A DNA stretch of 64,000 nucleotides from an uncultured Coriobacteriia bacterium (GTDB lineage: Bacteria > Actinomycetota > Coriobacteriia > Coriobacteriales > QAMH01). A program made the position numbers and the translations under genes. Shown here in pieces: positions 43,566 through 52,539 of the stretch (within the stretch, counting starts at the first letter, position 1; every line of letters starts with the position of its first letter). Location of the stretch: contig CAUHSG010000010.1 in the NCBI GenBank assembly GCA_959608885.1, forward strand, positions 1 through 64,000. The letters are read 5' to 3'. The notes beneath the pieces are model-generated. The model was not told the origin of the DNA. It ran no database searches and worked only from the letters and a program-made list of their open reading frames with translations.

Positions 43566-44114
43566 CTACACGGCCTGGGAGGAAAGGATCTTAGAAAGCT
43601 CCTGGGCGCTATTGAAGGGAAGCGAGTCGCGCGGACCGCTCACCTGGACCACGTCGCCTTCCCACACCCTGCCTTCATCGGAGAACTTGGGAGAATGCAC
43701 GATGTAGCTGAAGCGCAGGCGCTTCTGGCTTGCATCGGGGCTCACGTTAGGGTCGTAGTTGAGATTGTCCAGCAGCTCGCGCATGCCGTCGACATAGGCC
43801 TGCGGATCGTTGGAGTCGAGACGCACCACGCCGACCTCGGGGTTGTAGAGCACGCCGTCGGAAATGAATATGGTGCGCATGCGCTCGCGGCGCCTCTTCT
43901 CGGCGATGTGAATGGCGATGCACAGGCCAATGGTTATGATCCACCAAAGAATAGTGATGACCAGGTCGCGCATGTCAATGAGGTGGAAACCGAGGTAGTT
44001 CCAGAGCCACAGGAAGGCAACCGAGGCTACCATCAGAATCGCGATAATGATTACGTTGCTTTTTCGCACCGCTTCACCTTCTTCCTGCATCGCGTTCCCA
44101 TCCAGCGGAATCAT
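43566..44114 (-). CDS. Hypothetical membrane protein
   Basis: A 182-residue protein (174 if the ATG at 44090 is used) with two membrane segments (SNVIIIAILMVASVAFLWLW and DLVITILWWIITIGLCIAIHI), an RRRERMR cytoplasmic anchor and a soluble C-terminal half. Topology suggests the C-terminal half is cytoplasmic. I do not recognise the family. It lies between the first toxin-antitoxin pair and surface protein A, transcribed in the same direction as the latter. Confidence 0.75.
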   Translation of the reverse strand: MIPLDGNAMQEEGEAVRKSNVIIIAILMVASVAFLWLWNYLGFHLIDMRDLVITILWWIITIGLCIAIHIAEKRRRERMRTIFISDGVLYNPEVGVVRLDSNDPQAYVDGMRELLDNLNYDPNVSPDASQKRLRFSYIVHSPKFSDEGRVWEGDVVQVSGPRDSLPFNSAQELSKILSSQAV

Positions 44115-44184
44115 ATAACATTCAAACGAATAATTACCCTGTCAAACTGCTAAACGTAATGACGTGCAAGGGAACAGGATGCGC

Positions 44185-44220
44185 AAAAACGAGGAGGGTG
44201 GTTCATGAACCACCCTCCTC
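44185..44220 (-). terminator. Intrinsic terminator of surface protein A
   Basis: Perfect 30-base palindrome (44191-44220, arms GAGGAGGGTGGTTCA / TGAACCACCCTCCTC); on the minus strand followed by GTTTTTGCGC. Confidence 0.9.
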
Positions 44221-44246
44221 TTGTTGTCTGCCTGCGAATATCTAGA

Positions 44247-46718
44247 TTACATCGCCTGGAAGGCGCCGTTGCTCACGCGGGATTCCGCCACCTGCTCATC
44301 GCGCTTCCTTCCCATGATGTGGTCCTCGAAGTCGTCCATGTCGCGGGCGCTGTGGCGACGGGCGTACAGAACGCCCAGGCCGTAGACGATGGTGACGAGC
44401 GCGCCGAAGATCATCAGCCAGTGCGTCCAGCAGTGGATCTCCTCGAAGGCGGCCAGCGCGTTGGCGTCATCGTCGATGGTGGTGATGTCGGCCAGCGGGT
44501 TCTCGGCATCGCCGATGGCCTCGACGGCCGCAACAGCAGCTGCGGCTGCCGCAGGAGCGACGGCGTCAGCGGGGGTCGCAACTGCGGGAGCAACTGCGGG
44601 ACCGGCGGGAGTATCGGTCGTGGCGGTGCCATCACCCGGCGTAGTCGGGGTCACGGGGTTGGTGGGGTCGGTCGGATTCGTCGGGTCGGTCGGAACGACC
44701 GGCACGGTCGGATTGTCGGGTTGCACGGCCGTCCACAGAGCCGTGAAGGTGATGTTGCCGGCCTCGTCGACGGCAGGCTCGCTCCAACCGGCAAAGTCAT
44801 AGCCCTCGCGGGTGGGGTTGGCCGGGTTGCCGCCGGTATAGCCATTCACCTTGTAAGCAGTGGTGGAGTCAATCACGGGATCCGTGCCGTCGTCGTAGCC
44901 CTTGAGCCAGGTCACGGTAATCATCTTGGGGACGGGGGTGTACTCGGCCCTGTAGGTGACATCACCGTCTTCAACAGACTTAGTCCAGCTGTTGAAGGCA
45001 TAGGTGAAATTGTCATCTTCGGGTCGTGTCGGATCATTTTGAGTATCTGCTGCAGGAATATTCTCTTCGCCAACAGCAATGGTCGTATGGAGTTCATCGC
45101 CATTCCAATTAACCCATGTTACGGTGTACTTGGGAATTGCTGTATAGGTTGCCTTGTAGGTTATATCGCCGGCATCAGTCTTGCTGTCAACAACCCATCC
45201 GGCAAACTTGTAGGTGTTGTCGTCGTCCTCGGCCTTTGTCGGAACAGCGCCAGGGTATTCGGGCTCGCTAGCAGTCAGGCCATCGTCGCTCAGCTTGAAA
45301 TCCGCCTTGGCGAGCACGGTGGCACCGTCTTCGTCTATCCAGCAAGCGGTGAGAAGCCTCCACGCGGCGGTGATGGTAACGCTGTCCTTATCGTAGACGG
45401 GCAGTCCCCATCCAAGGAACTCGTAGCCAGCGCGCGACGGGTTGGCGGGATTTGCCAAGGCCTTCGCGTTATCTTCGGTATCACTGGACGTACCGCCCTT
45501 CAGGACCTTGCCCTTTTGAAGCACCTGGGAAGTATAGCCATCGAACCAGTAGACAGGGCAGCTGGGAAGCATGGGGATGGGCCTCTTTTGCACATAACCG
45601 CAATCAACGCAGCTACGCGACTCGAGACCTTCGGAATCGATCGTGGGCTCGGTCACGACTTTCCACCCGGTGAAATCGTGTGCGGCATATTCAACACCGC
45701 CCTCCTCTTCGCCATTGCACCACTCGCACGCTTTCTTGTGCTGCGCATCGTCAGCAAAGATCCACTCGACCTTTTCAAAACTGTGTCCATGGGCCGGAGT
45801 CTCGGTCTTCGAAATGATCGTTTTGCAAACCGGGCAGCTCTTCGTGTAGGCACCGGGTTTCGTGCAGGTGGCAGTGGCAACATCCTCGTACACCCAGTGA
45901 CCGTCGTTTTCCGCCCAGTCCTCATGCTCGCAGTAGACCGTCAGGATGCCAAACTCTTCATTAACAACTCGATAGTCGTTCTCGATGAAAGACGACTTAT
46001 AGGCGACCGTGTATTCCATATTGGCTGACGTTCCAACCTCCGTTTGGGATGAAGTGGTCGTCACTGTTACAGTCCCGGTGTCATCAGAATCATGGTTCAT
46101 GAGCAGGCCCTCAACGTGACCAGGCGCCGTGAGTGGAGTGCCATCGTATTTCTTCTTGGCAGAATCGGTCACAACAGTGAGAGGAGCGGGGGAGATGTTG
46201 TATTCGAGACTCGCGATTTCCTTGCCGTCGACAAAAACATGGCAATTGTATTTTCCGGCGTGGAACCATAGCTTGTCGTGCCCGTCTTCGGAAGACCATG
46301 TGTATGTGTAGTCCTTCGATTCGAGTTGCTGGCCGTTCTTGGTGACGATAACTTCAGGTTCCTGCTGAAGAGCGTTATAGGTTGCGGAACTTGACGAAAG
46401 CCTCGCCGCGAATCCCGTAACAGGATCCTCTTGACCTTCGTTTTGCTTCTGCTGCTCGTCCTTCTCGTTCTCGAGTGCGAGCGTGGTGATTTCGGCCTTC
46501 TCTATGACCTTGGCGCTATCCTCCTGGCCGGAAGACTTCTCCTTCTTCTCCTTCTCCGCCTCCTGCATCAACTCGGAGTCGGTGCTCGAACCGAGCGCGG
46601 CGCTCGCAATGGGAATGATAGTGAGAGTCGACACGGCAAACACGATGGCGATAAAGCCCGAGAGGCACTTGCCCCATACCGTATCCTTTGGCTCCCTGTA
46701 CTTTCTCTGTTGCTTCAT
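44247..46718 (-). CDS. Surface protein A: secreted repeat protein with membrane anchor
   Basis: An 823-residue predicted surface antigen. Residues 1-42 are a long signal peptide with the n-region MKQQRKYREPKDTVWGK. Then come an acidic stretch, an MBG-like domain (LTVVTDSAKKKYDGTPLTAP), Cys-pair segments (CPVC, CEWC, CVDC), and several InlB/Flg_new-type repeats (REGYDFAGW, RAGYEFLGW) with a Pro/Thr-rich stalk. A membrane segment (HWLMIFGALVTIVYGLGVLY) and a cytoplasmic tail RDMDDFEDHIMG ... GAFQAM end it. There is no LPXTG. Divergent from regulator 1 by 379 bases. Likely role adhesion or host interaction, inferred only. Confidence 0.85.
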   Translation of the reverse strand: MKQQRKYREPKDTVWGKCLSGFIAIVFAVSTLTIIPIASAALGSSTDSELMQEAEKEKKEKSSGQEDSAKVIEKAEITTLALENEKDEQQKQNEGQEDPVTGFAARLSSSSATYNALQQEPEVIVTKNGQQLESKDYTYTWSSEDGHDKLWFHAGKYNCHVFVDGKEIASLEYNISPAPLTVVTDSAKKKYDGTPLTAPGHVEGLLMNHDSDDTGTVTVTTTSSQTEVGTSANMEYTVAYKSSFIENDYRVVNEEFGILTVYCEHEDWAENDGHWVYEDVATATCTKPGAYTKSCPVCKTIISKTETPAHGHSFEKVEWIFADDAQHKKACEWCNGEEEGGVEYAAHDFTGWKVVTEPTIDSEGLESRSCVDCGYVQKRPIPMLPSCPVYWFDGYTSQVLQKGKVLKGGTSSDTEDNAKALANPANPSRAGYEFLGWGLPVYDKDSVTITAAWRLLTACWIDEDGATVLAKADFKLSDDGLTASEPEYPGAVPTKAEDDDNTYKFAGWVVDSKTDAGDITYKATYTAIPKYTVTWVNWNGDELHTTIAVGEENIPAADTQNDPTRPEDDNFTYAFNSWTKSVEDGDVTYRAEYTPVPKMITVTWLKGYDDGTDPVIDSTTAYKVNGYTGGNPANPTREGYDFAGWSEPAVDEAGNITFTALWTAVQPDNPTVPVVPTDPTNPTDPTNPVTPTTPGDGTATTDTPAGPAVAPAVATPADAVAPAAAAAAVAAVEAIGDAENPLADITTIDDDANALAAFEEIHCWTHWLMIFGALVTIVYGLGVLYARRHSARDMDDFEDHIMGRKRDEQVAESRVSNGAFQAM

Positions 46719-46822
46719 GTGCTTCACCGGCCTTCCCTCGGTCCCCTGCTTCTCTCCTCGCGCCAACGGCATTGCGGAGCATGCGCCCACGCGTACGACG
46801 CGTATGTAAACGGGATGGCCGT

Positions 46823-46852
46823 AGTATATTGACGGGGCAATTTCCGCGCTGA
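46823..46852 (-). promoter_or_regulatory. Promoter element of surface protein A
   Basis: On the minus strand TCAGC, two bases, GGAAATT, ten bases, TATACT, about 105 bases upstream of the start codon. The same arrangement at the same distance precedes surface protein B. Confidence 0.6.
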
Positions 46853-46913
46853 GCTGGGATTTCTCCGAAAGACGCCAATATGGCTCCAGGGTTATGACAG
46901 GGTAAATGACCCC

Positions 46914-46923
46914 TGCTCTGACC
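46914..46923. promoter_or_regulatory. Shared decamer in the A/regulator-1 intergenic region
   Basis: TGCTCTGACC; the same or one-mismatch decamer lies in all three divergent intergenic regions (also 52360-52369, 60134-60143). Candidate binding site for the paired regulators. The rest of the 379-base gap shows no gene. Confidence 0.45.
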
Positions 46924-47097
46924 TGCGAATTTCGGTAACTGGCCAGATAATCAGTGATGGGCACATTCACTAAATGAACGTCATTTGACATTGTATTGAT
47001 TGTGTATTGAGAGGAAAAAGGGCGTACTATTGACCGTGTTCCTCTCCCGGGCACCCGTGGAGACAGGGAAAGGCACCGGACAGCAAGGACGGCGCAC

Positions 47098-48279
47098 ATG
47101 CAGACGCAAAGCTCACCCATAGTAGCGTATCGCGACCACTGGACTTCCGAGTGCATTGCGCTCATCTGCGGAATCGCCAATGCGGGCGGCGGAACCCTTG
47201 TCATAGAGTCGAGTGAGAAAGCCTACACGACCGGTCGGCGCAAGCTGAGGCGTCCGTTCGAGCAGATCCCCAAGCTTGTCGAAAAGGAGCTGGGCCTGCA
47301 ATGCACAACCGAACCCGTGCTCGACGGCACGGCGCTGTGCCTGGAAACGACCGTTCCGGCAGCGGCAAAACCCCTCGCCTATGACGGCACGTACTGGCTC
47401 TACGCCGGCAACGCGAACATTCGCTCGACCCGCAAGACAATCGAAGGGGTCCTGTCAAACGCCCCTGGCGACACCGAATCATTCGATACGCCCTGGGAGA
47501 TGCGACCCCAGGCCGGAGTCAAGCTCGAGGATCTGAACGCCCGGGTGTTCCTCACGGTCGCGGCGCTGAAGACCGAAACATCTGACTTGCCCATGGACCC
47601 ACTGGGAGCCGTGTTCGAGCATCGCCTGGCCCACCTGAACCTGGAAAACCCACAGACCCAGGCCATAACGAACGCCGGCGTTCTGCTCCTGCACAACCAG
47701 CCCGATGCGATCATACCCGGTGCCCTGGTGCAGTTGCGACTCCTCGCGCAGGACGAGCGGGTCGTGTTGCACGACGAGGTGAGCGGCCCCCTGCTCCGTC
47801 AAATCAAGGAGACGTCGCGTCTGCTCTTCGAGCAGTACCTGCCCATGGCGATCGCCGCCTCCGGATCGATGAACGATCCCGCCGCGGGTCTGAACTTTCC
47901 ATCCCGCGAAGCCGTGCGCGAGGCCCTGTTGGGGGCACTGGCGCACAAGGACTACGCATGCGGCCAGCCGGTAAGCGTCGACGTCTTTCCCAGCCGCATG
48001 ATCATACGAAATCCCACGGAGGCAGGCGTGCCCAGCCTTGCAGCTGGCGAGGATTCCGAAGTCCCGGCCATTGTCGCAAATCCCGTTCTCACCAGGGCCA
48101 TGCGTCTCGTCGGCATCATGGATGACCGGGACGTCGATTACGAGCGAATCAGCCAGAAGAACCTCGAGGTCGGACTCGATGCTCCCCTTCTCGAACAGGA
48201 TGACGGCGAGACGTCAATCACCTTTCCCTTGGATTCGGAGAAAAGGCGGCAAATGAGCACCCCCCCCCCCTGCGCATGA
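47098..48279 (+). CDS. Regulator 1: AlbA_2/GHKL-type regulator, truncated by an 11-C tract
   Basis: A 393-residue product of the COG2865-like family. Residues about 10-120 form an AlbA_2 (Schlafen-like) domain (ECIALICGIANAGGGTLVIE, YWLYAGNANIRST); about 240-310 a GHKL-like domain (REALLGALAHKDYACGQPV, SRMIIRNPT). In the intact paralogue a winged helix follows. Here a run of 11 C at 48260-48270 shifts the frame and the protein stops after MSTPPPCA. With 10 or 13 C the frame would continue into the winged helix at 48314-48595. ATG at 47098 behind AGGACGG. Divergent from surface protein A. Confidence 0.88.
   Translation: MQTQSSPIVAYRDHWTSECIALICGIANAGGGTLVIESSEKAYTTGRRKLRRPFEQIPKLVEKELGLQCTTEPVLDGTALCLETTVPAAAKPLAYDGTYWLYAGNANIRSTRKTIEGVLSNAPGDTESFDTPWEMRPQAGVKLEDLNARVFLTVAALKTETSDLPMDPLGAVFEHRLAHLNLENPQTQAITNAGVLLLHNQPDAIIPGALVQLRLLAQDERVVLHDEVSGPLLRQIKETSRLLFEQYLPMAIAASGSMNDPAAGLNFPSREAVREALLGALAHKDYACGQPVSVDVFPSRMIIRNPTEAGVPSLAAGEDSEVPAIVANPVLTRAMRLVGIMDDRDVDYERISQKNLEVGLDAPLLEQDDGETSITFPLDSEKRRQMSTPPPCA
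48260..48270 (+). repeat. Poly-C tract (11 C) in regulator 1
   Basis: Flanked by AAATGAGCA and TGCGCA, identical to the flanks of the 10-C tract of regulator 2. Length decides the reading frame; a typical slipped-strand contingency locus. Confidence 0.92.
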
Positions 48280-48280
48280 T

Positions 48281-48595
48281 TTTGACTCCGAATCCCCGGC
48301 ACCTGCTAGCCGCGTGACCAACGTTTCCAATATCGAGAACCCCGAATCCAAACCCAGGTACACGCCCTTCTCGGCACGCTCCATCGCGGCTGCCAACGAG
48401 CTCGATCTCACCTCGACCGACGAGTACGTCTTGCGCGTGCTGCACACCAACGGCCGTGCGACGGCGGTGCGCATAGCAAACGTGCTGGGCGTGAGCGAGA
48501 GCACCGTGCGACGGGCGTTCAGGAAGCTGAAGAAGCACGGCCTCATCGACCGCATAGGGTCGGACAAGGCCGGCTACTGGCACGTGAACGTGTAG
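48281..48595 (+). pseudogene. Frame-shifted winged-helix part of regulator 1
   Basis: The downstream frame (first possible start GTG 48314) encodes FSARSIAAANELDLTSTDEY and then ATAVRIANVLGVSESTVRR ... GLIDRIGSDKAGYWHVNV, a winged helix nearly identical to that of regulator 2. No SD precedes the GTG, so it is probably untranslated while the tract has 11 C. It is not decayed and would be restored by loss of one C. Confidence 0.85.
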
Positions 48596-48747
48596 GAGGC
48601 GAGGGTCAGCCCCCTTGCCGCCTGCTAGAGCAAGGGGTGCTGGGAGAACGCGGGCGCGATTACGTCGGATTCAAGCTCCTCGTGTTCCGTGAGTGTCTTA
48701 TCGAGCGGCTATAGCAGGCGCTGGCGCGTAAGCATATAAGAGCGTGG

Positions 48748-48753
48748 TATACT
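48748..48753 (+). promoter_or_regulatory. Extended -10 promoter of small RNA copy 1
   Basis: TGGTATACT (TG at 48745-48746, TATACT 48748-48753). The same nonamer precedes copy 2 at 54638-54646. No -35 box is needed for extended -10 promoters and none is clear. Confidence 0.6.
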
Positions 48754-48758
48754 ACACA

Positions 48759-48850
48759 GCCAGCGGATGCCCGCGACTGTTGCGTCGGGCAACGCCGTTT
48801 TCAGAATTGACCGCTTCCGCGCCTACGGGCGCGGGCGGTCATCCTTTTTC
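48759..48850 (+). ncRNA. Unrecognised structured small RNA, copy 1
   Basis: About 92 nt between an extended -10 and a T run. A hairpin GCCCGCGAC/GTCGGGC sits inside an outer CGG/CCG helix with an asymmetric AT/AACG internal loop, then a linker and an intrinsic terminator (TGACCGC/GCGGTCA, inner arms CCGCGCC/GGGCGCGG, then CTTTTT). A 7-bp palindrome CCGAGCG/CGCTCGG follows the T run. No open frame follows on this strand, so a riboswitch is unlikely. Copy 2 at 54652. I do not recognise the family. Confidence 0.7.
48808..48849 (+). terminator. Intrinsic terminator of small RNA copy 1
   Basis: Stem TGACCGC (48808-48814) with GCGGTCA (48835-48841) followed by TCCTTTTT. Confidence 0.85.
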
Positions 48851-48905
48851 CGAGCGCCGCTCGGAGTCTTGATCACCAGTCTGATTCTGTCCCCCTATAA
48901 CGCGA

Positions 48906-48931
48906 GGGAGGCGGCCCGAAGGCCGCCTCCC
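48906..48931 (-). terminator. Strong hairpin downstream of surface protein B
   Basis: GGGAGGCGGCC-CGAA-GGCCGCCTCCC. The same element and flanks follow surface protein C (55391-55416). No T run follows on either strand, so it may protect mRNA 3' ends rather than terminate. Confidence 0.6.
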
Positions 48932-48971
48932 GGTGGAGCTATGTCGCTTGCGCGTCGCTAATTAGCTTGCG

Positions 48972-51900
48972 CTACATCGCCTGGAAGGCGTTGCCGGCTG
49001 CGGGGTTCTTCTCCGCGGCGGCGTCGTACTTCCTGCCACCCATGATGTCGCCCTCGAAGTCGTCCATGTCACGGATACCATGGCGGCGGCGGTAGAGCAC
49101 CGCGAGGCCGTAGACGATGGTGACCAGGGCGCCGAAGATCATCAGCCAGTGGGTCCAGCAGTGGATCTCCTCGAAGGCGGCGAGGGCGTTCTCGTCGTCA
49201 TCGATGGTCGCCAGAGGCACACCGTCGTCGAGGATGGTGGCGGCGGCAGCTGCGGCAGCCGCGGGAGCGGCGGCGGCAACCGGCGCCAGCGGGGCAGCGG
49301 CGGCAGGTGCAGGCGTGGCATCAGGCGTAGCCGTGGGGAGCGCGGTGAAGGCAATGACGAAGGCCGTGTCATCGGTGAGCTCCATGTTGGCGAGCGGCTC
49401 GTTGTTCCACATGCCGTTGCCGTAACCGTCGTCGGCGGTCGCGCCGGGGATCTGAGCCGCGGTCAGGACGGCCACGCCGTCCTCGGCCAGGTTGCCGGCG
49501 GCGTCGTACTTGTTGAGCACGTAGCGGGCAGGACCGTCGATGGTGCCAGCGATGGCCGCATAGGTCACGACGAGCTGGTACTTGTCAGCAATGCCATCGG
49601 GGACGTTGTTGCCGGGGTCGGTCGGATCCGTTCCGATGACATCCAGCGCCCAGTTGGCGGTGAAGGTGTACTCGGTGTTGCCCTGGAGCTCGCGAGTCAG
49701 GTTGGAGGCAACTGCGTTGCCGTCCTCGGTCCATCCGTCGAAGACAAAGCCGGCAGTCGGGTTAGTGGCCACACCGTCGAAGATGTTAACGGTGCCAGAG
49801 GTCGCGTTGTTGGCGAAGGTGACAACCTTCTGCGCAAGGTTAACGGTGCCCTGAGCGTTGTTAGCCGAGACATAGTTGACGACGGCCTGGTACTTGTCGG
49901 GGATGCCGTCACCAGGGTTCTCGCCATTGCCATCGTTGTTGGGGTCGGTGATGACGTCAACAGCGTAGGTCAGGGTGATAACGTTATCGTCCGCATTGGC
50001 CCCAATGGTTAGCTGCTCCGTGTTAGCACGCTCGAAGATATATCCCTCGATGGCAATAACCTCGTCGGAGGAGCTAATGACGCTCTCAAACTCCTGGGGA
50101 GCACCGGTCTTGGGATCGAGCAGGGTGTTTCCATCCTCGTCAACATAGTTAACGGTGTAGGGGAAAGAGTCCTTGACGTAGGTGACGGTGACCTCGGCGC
50201 CGTTGGCGACCTGGGTGCCCGCCGTCACGTCCGTGCCGTCTGCGAGCTTGACGGTGGAGAGCTTGTAGCCGGCGTACTTCTGGTCGGCCACGTCGGCGGC
50301 CTTGAGCTCGAGGGTCTGCGGGTCGTTGACCCACACGCCCTTGGCCTCGCCGGTGAAGGTCGCGCGGGGGGCGTCCTCGCCGTCGACCACGTGCTTGACG
50401 GTGTAGGCCAGGTCGTTTGCCTGGGAGTCGTCCTTGACGTAGGTGACGGTGACCTCGGCGCCGTTGGCGACCTGGGTGCCCGCCGTCACGTCCGTGCCGT
50501 CTGCGAGCTTGACGGTGGAGAGCTTGTAGCCGGCGTACTTCTGGTCGGCCACGTCGGCGGCCTTGAGCTCGAGGGTCTGCGGGTCGTTGACCCACACGCC
50601 CTTGGCCTCGCCGGTGAAGGTCGCGCGGGGGGCGTCCTCGCCGTCGACCACGTGCTTGACGGTGTAGGCCAGGTCGTTTGCCTGGGAGTCGTCCTTGACG
50701 TAGGTCAGCGTGATGGTGGTGCCGCTCTCGACCTTGGTGGTGCCCTCGGCGACCGAGATGGAGTCGAACTTGTAGCCGGGATAAGTATTCTGGTCGAGGC
50801 TACCTGTAACGATGGCAATCATCGCTGGGATATCGGTAGAAGTGGAAGTGTAGGTCTTGGTATCGGCGGTCTGCTCGACGCCGGCGACCACGTGCTTGAC
50901 GGTGTAGCTGGTTTCTGTGGCAATGGGCTTCCACTGGGCGACATAGATGACATCATCAGTCACAGTCTCTGCAACTGCCGGATTCCAGCCAGTAAACTCA
51001 TATCCAGTTCGTTCTGGAGTGCCTTTAAAAGCAGGCGTGAACTTACCAGCTTCCACGGTATACGATTGGTCCGCAAAGACTTCCTCTCCATCTACGCCAT
51101 CGACGTACTGAATAGTGTAATCTTTCACTTTTTCAACAATTGACACGACAAAGATATCGCAGATTCCAGAAGGAGCCATATGAAGCACATATGTTGTTGC
51201 TCCGATAGCTTCACTTGCGGTGATAGTGTTTTTAGCATTAGTATTATCTTCAATTTGGACATTCGAATTGGTTGAACGCCATACATGATCGTTCTTCGAG
51301 TCGTCTGTGCCCTCTAATCTGATCTTTCCTCCACTTTTTACAGCAGTTTCATGAATTACGGCGTTGGGATACTCTTTCGTCAGCCGCTCTAGCGTCCAAC
51401 CTGTGATATTGATATCGGTAGCATAGCTTCCTGTTCCAGAGTTATTTCCATTCCCGTTGCCGACGGCAGCAAACGTCGTGGCGCCACCAAGCTTCTCGAT
51501 GAAGTTGCTGATAGCATTCTTCACCTTGTTGGCTTTTTCACCCAGCTCGGTGGAGGGAGCGGGGGTGGAAGGCTCGGCAGCGTCAGTATTGGCGGAACCC
51601 GTGGCGGCCTCGGCGGTCACGACGATGGTGGCACCGTCCGCGACCCTATCGGCAGCGACAGTGTACTCGCCGGCGTTGGGGGTGAGCGTCGTCTCGCCCT
51701 TGGCATCAGCTAGCTTGACGGCAGCCGCGCCCAGCGTAAAGCCATCGGCGGCCTTTACCGTGAACTTCATATCCTTGCCAGCCGGAACGACGAGCTCGGT
51801 CGCGGCATCCTTGCCGTTGTAGGTGACCGTGGCGTTCTGTGCCTTCACCTTGAGCGTCACATCGGCCGGAGTGGCGTCATCGGCATCGTCTTCGTCCTCG

Positions 51901-52163
51901 ACGCTGGCAATGCTGAGCAGCTCGACGGGCTCGAGCTTCTGCTCGTCGGCAGCGGGCTCGGCGGCCTTCTCGTCCTTGCCGGAGGTCTGGTCGGCCAGCT
52001 CCTCCTGCTGCTGAACCTGCGCCTCGTTGGGCTCACCGTTGATCGCGCTCGCGATCGGAATGAGGGTGAGAGTCGACATGGCGAACACCACCGCCATGAA
52101 ACCCGACAGGAACTTACCCCAGAGGGTATCCTGTGGCTCCTTATACCTACGTTGTTGCTTCAT
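48972..52163 (-). CDS. Surface protein B: secreted repeat protein with membrane anchor
   Basis: A 1063-residue predicted surface antigen. Signal peptide with MKQQRRYKEPQDTLWGK, acidic region, Ig-like beta domains, then MucBP-like and InlB-like repeats (TVKHVVDGEDAPRATFTGEA, ERTGYEFTGW). Two 87-residue repeats (bases 50173-50694) are the same at base level. The C-terminus has a Pro/Ala stalk, EEIHCWTHWLMIFGALVTIV membrane part and the tail RDMDDFEGDIMGG ... GNAFQAM. No LPXTG. Divergent from regulator 2, 376 bases apart. ATG at 52163. Confidence 0.86.
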   Translation of the reverse strand: MKQQRRYKEPQDTLWGKFLSGFMAVVFAMSTLTLIPIASAINGEPNEAQVQQQEELADQTSGKDEKAAEPAADEQKLEPVELLSIASVEDEDDADDATPADVTLKVKAQNATVTYNGKDAATELVVPAGKDMKFTVKAADGFTLGAAAVKLADAKGETTLTPNAGEYTVAADRVADGATIVVTAEAATGSANTDAAEPSTPAPSTELGEKANKVKNAISNFIEKLGGATTFAAVGNGNGNNSGTGSYATDINITGWTLERLTKEYPNAVIHETAVKSGGKIRLEGTDDSKNDHVWRSTNSNVQIEDNTNAKNTITASEAIGATTYVLHMAPSGICDIFVVSIVEKVKDYTIQYVDGVDGEEVFADQSYTVEAGKFTPAFKGTPERTGYEFTGWNPAVAETVTDDVIYVAQWKPIATETSYTVKHVVAGVEQTADTKTYTSTSTDIPAMIAIVTGSLDQNTYPGYKFDSISVAEGTTKVESGTTITLTYVKDDSQANDLAYTVKHVVDGEDAPRATFTGEAKGVWVNDPQTLELKAADVADQKYAGYKLSTVKLADGTDVTAGTQVANGAEVTVTYVKDDSQANDLAYTVKHVVDGEDAPRATFTGEAKGVWVNDPQTLELKAADVADQKYAGYKLSTVKLADGTDVTAGTQVANGAEVTVTYVKDSFPYTVNYVDEDGNTLLDPKTGAPQEFESVISSSDEVIAIEGYIFERANTEQLTIGANADDNVITLTYAVDVITDPNNDGNGENPGDGIPDKYQAVVNYVSANNAQGTVNLAQKVVTFANNATSGTVNIFDGVATNPTAGFVFDGWTEDGNAVASNLTRELQGNTEYTFTANWALDVIGTDPTDPGNNVPDGIADKYQLVVTYAAIAGTIDGPARYVLNKYDAAGNLAEDGVAVLTAAQIPGATADDGYGNGMWNNEPLANMELTDDTAFVIAFTALPTATPDATPAPAAAAPLAPVAAAAPAAAAAAAATILDDGVPLATIDDDENALAAFEEIHCWTHWLMIFGALVTIVYGLAVLYRRRHGIRDMDDFEGDIMGGRKYDAAAEKNPAAGNAFQAM
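50173..50694 (-). repeat. Two identical 261-bp tandem repeats in surface protein B
   Basis: Units 50173-50433 and 50434-50694 read identically by eye, each coding 87 residues; a partial third unit follows. Exact identity points to recent duplication and to possible length variation by recombination. Confidence 0.88.
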
Positions 52164-52268
52164 GTGACTCCACCAACCTTCCCTTTGCCCTACTCACAGC
52201 TACACATGTTGCGTCACCCGCGCGAACGGCTTACGCGCGCATGACATGTATAAAAATGGAATGGCAGA

Positions 52269-52298
52269 AGTATATAAATGTGCGAATTTCCTTGCTGA
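52269..52298 (-). promoter_or_regulatory. Promoter element of surface protein B
   Basis: Minus strand TCAGC, two bases, GGAAATT, ten bases, TATACT, ending about 106 bases upstream of the start; same as for surface protein A. Confidence 0.6.
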
Positions 52299-52359
52299 CC
52301 TTGGGTTTTAGATATCTTAGTCACTCTGGGAAGATAATGCGGAGATGCCGGTAAGCGAG

Positions 52360-52369
52360 TGCTTTGACC
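52360..52369. promoter_or_regulatory. Shared decamer in the B/regulator-2 intergenic region
   Basis: TGCTTTGACC, 197 bases from the surface-protein start and 180 from the regulator start; in cassette A the distances are 196 and 184. No gene is seen in the gap. Confidence 0.45.
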
Positions 52370-52539
52370 GGGGGCTTCGCGTTACCCCATCAAGGCCCCA
52401 TTCATAACATGCTGCGGCAAATGCTAGGTATATGCTAGGGCATTAGGTGGGTATCGAGCGGATAAGGGGCGGTATCCTGCAAACGCTCTCGCATCACCCG
52501 CGAGGATAATACGATTCCGAGGACGAAGGCGCTAAGCCC

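Noticed and set aside
48759..48850. Riboswitch
   Set aside because: Both copies end in a terminator with only convergent genes beyond, so there is no controlled gene downstream.
48906..48931. Typical Rho-independent terminator
   Set aside because: The stem is strong but no T run follows on either strand, so only a hairpin is claimed with reduced confidence.
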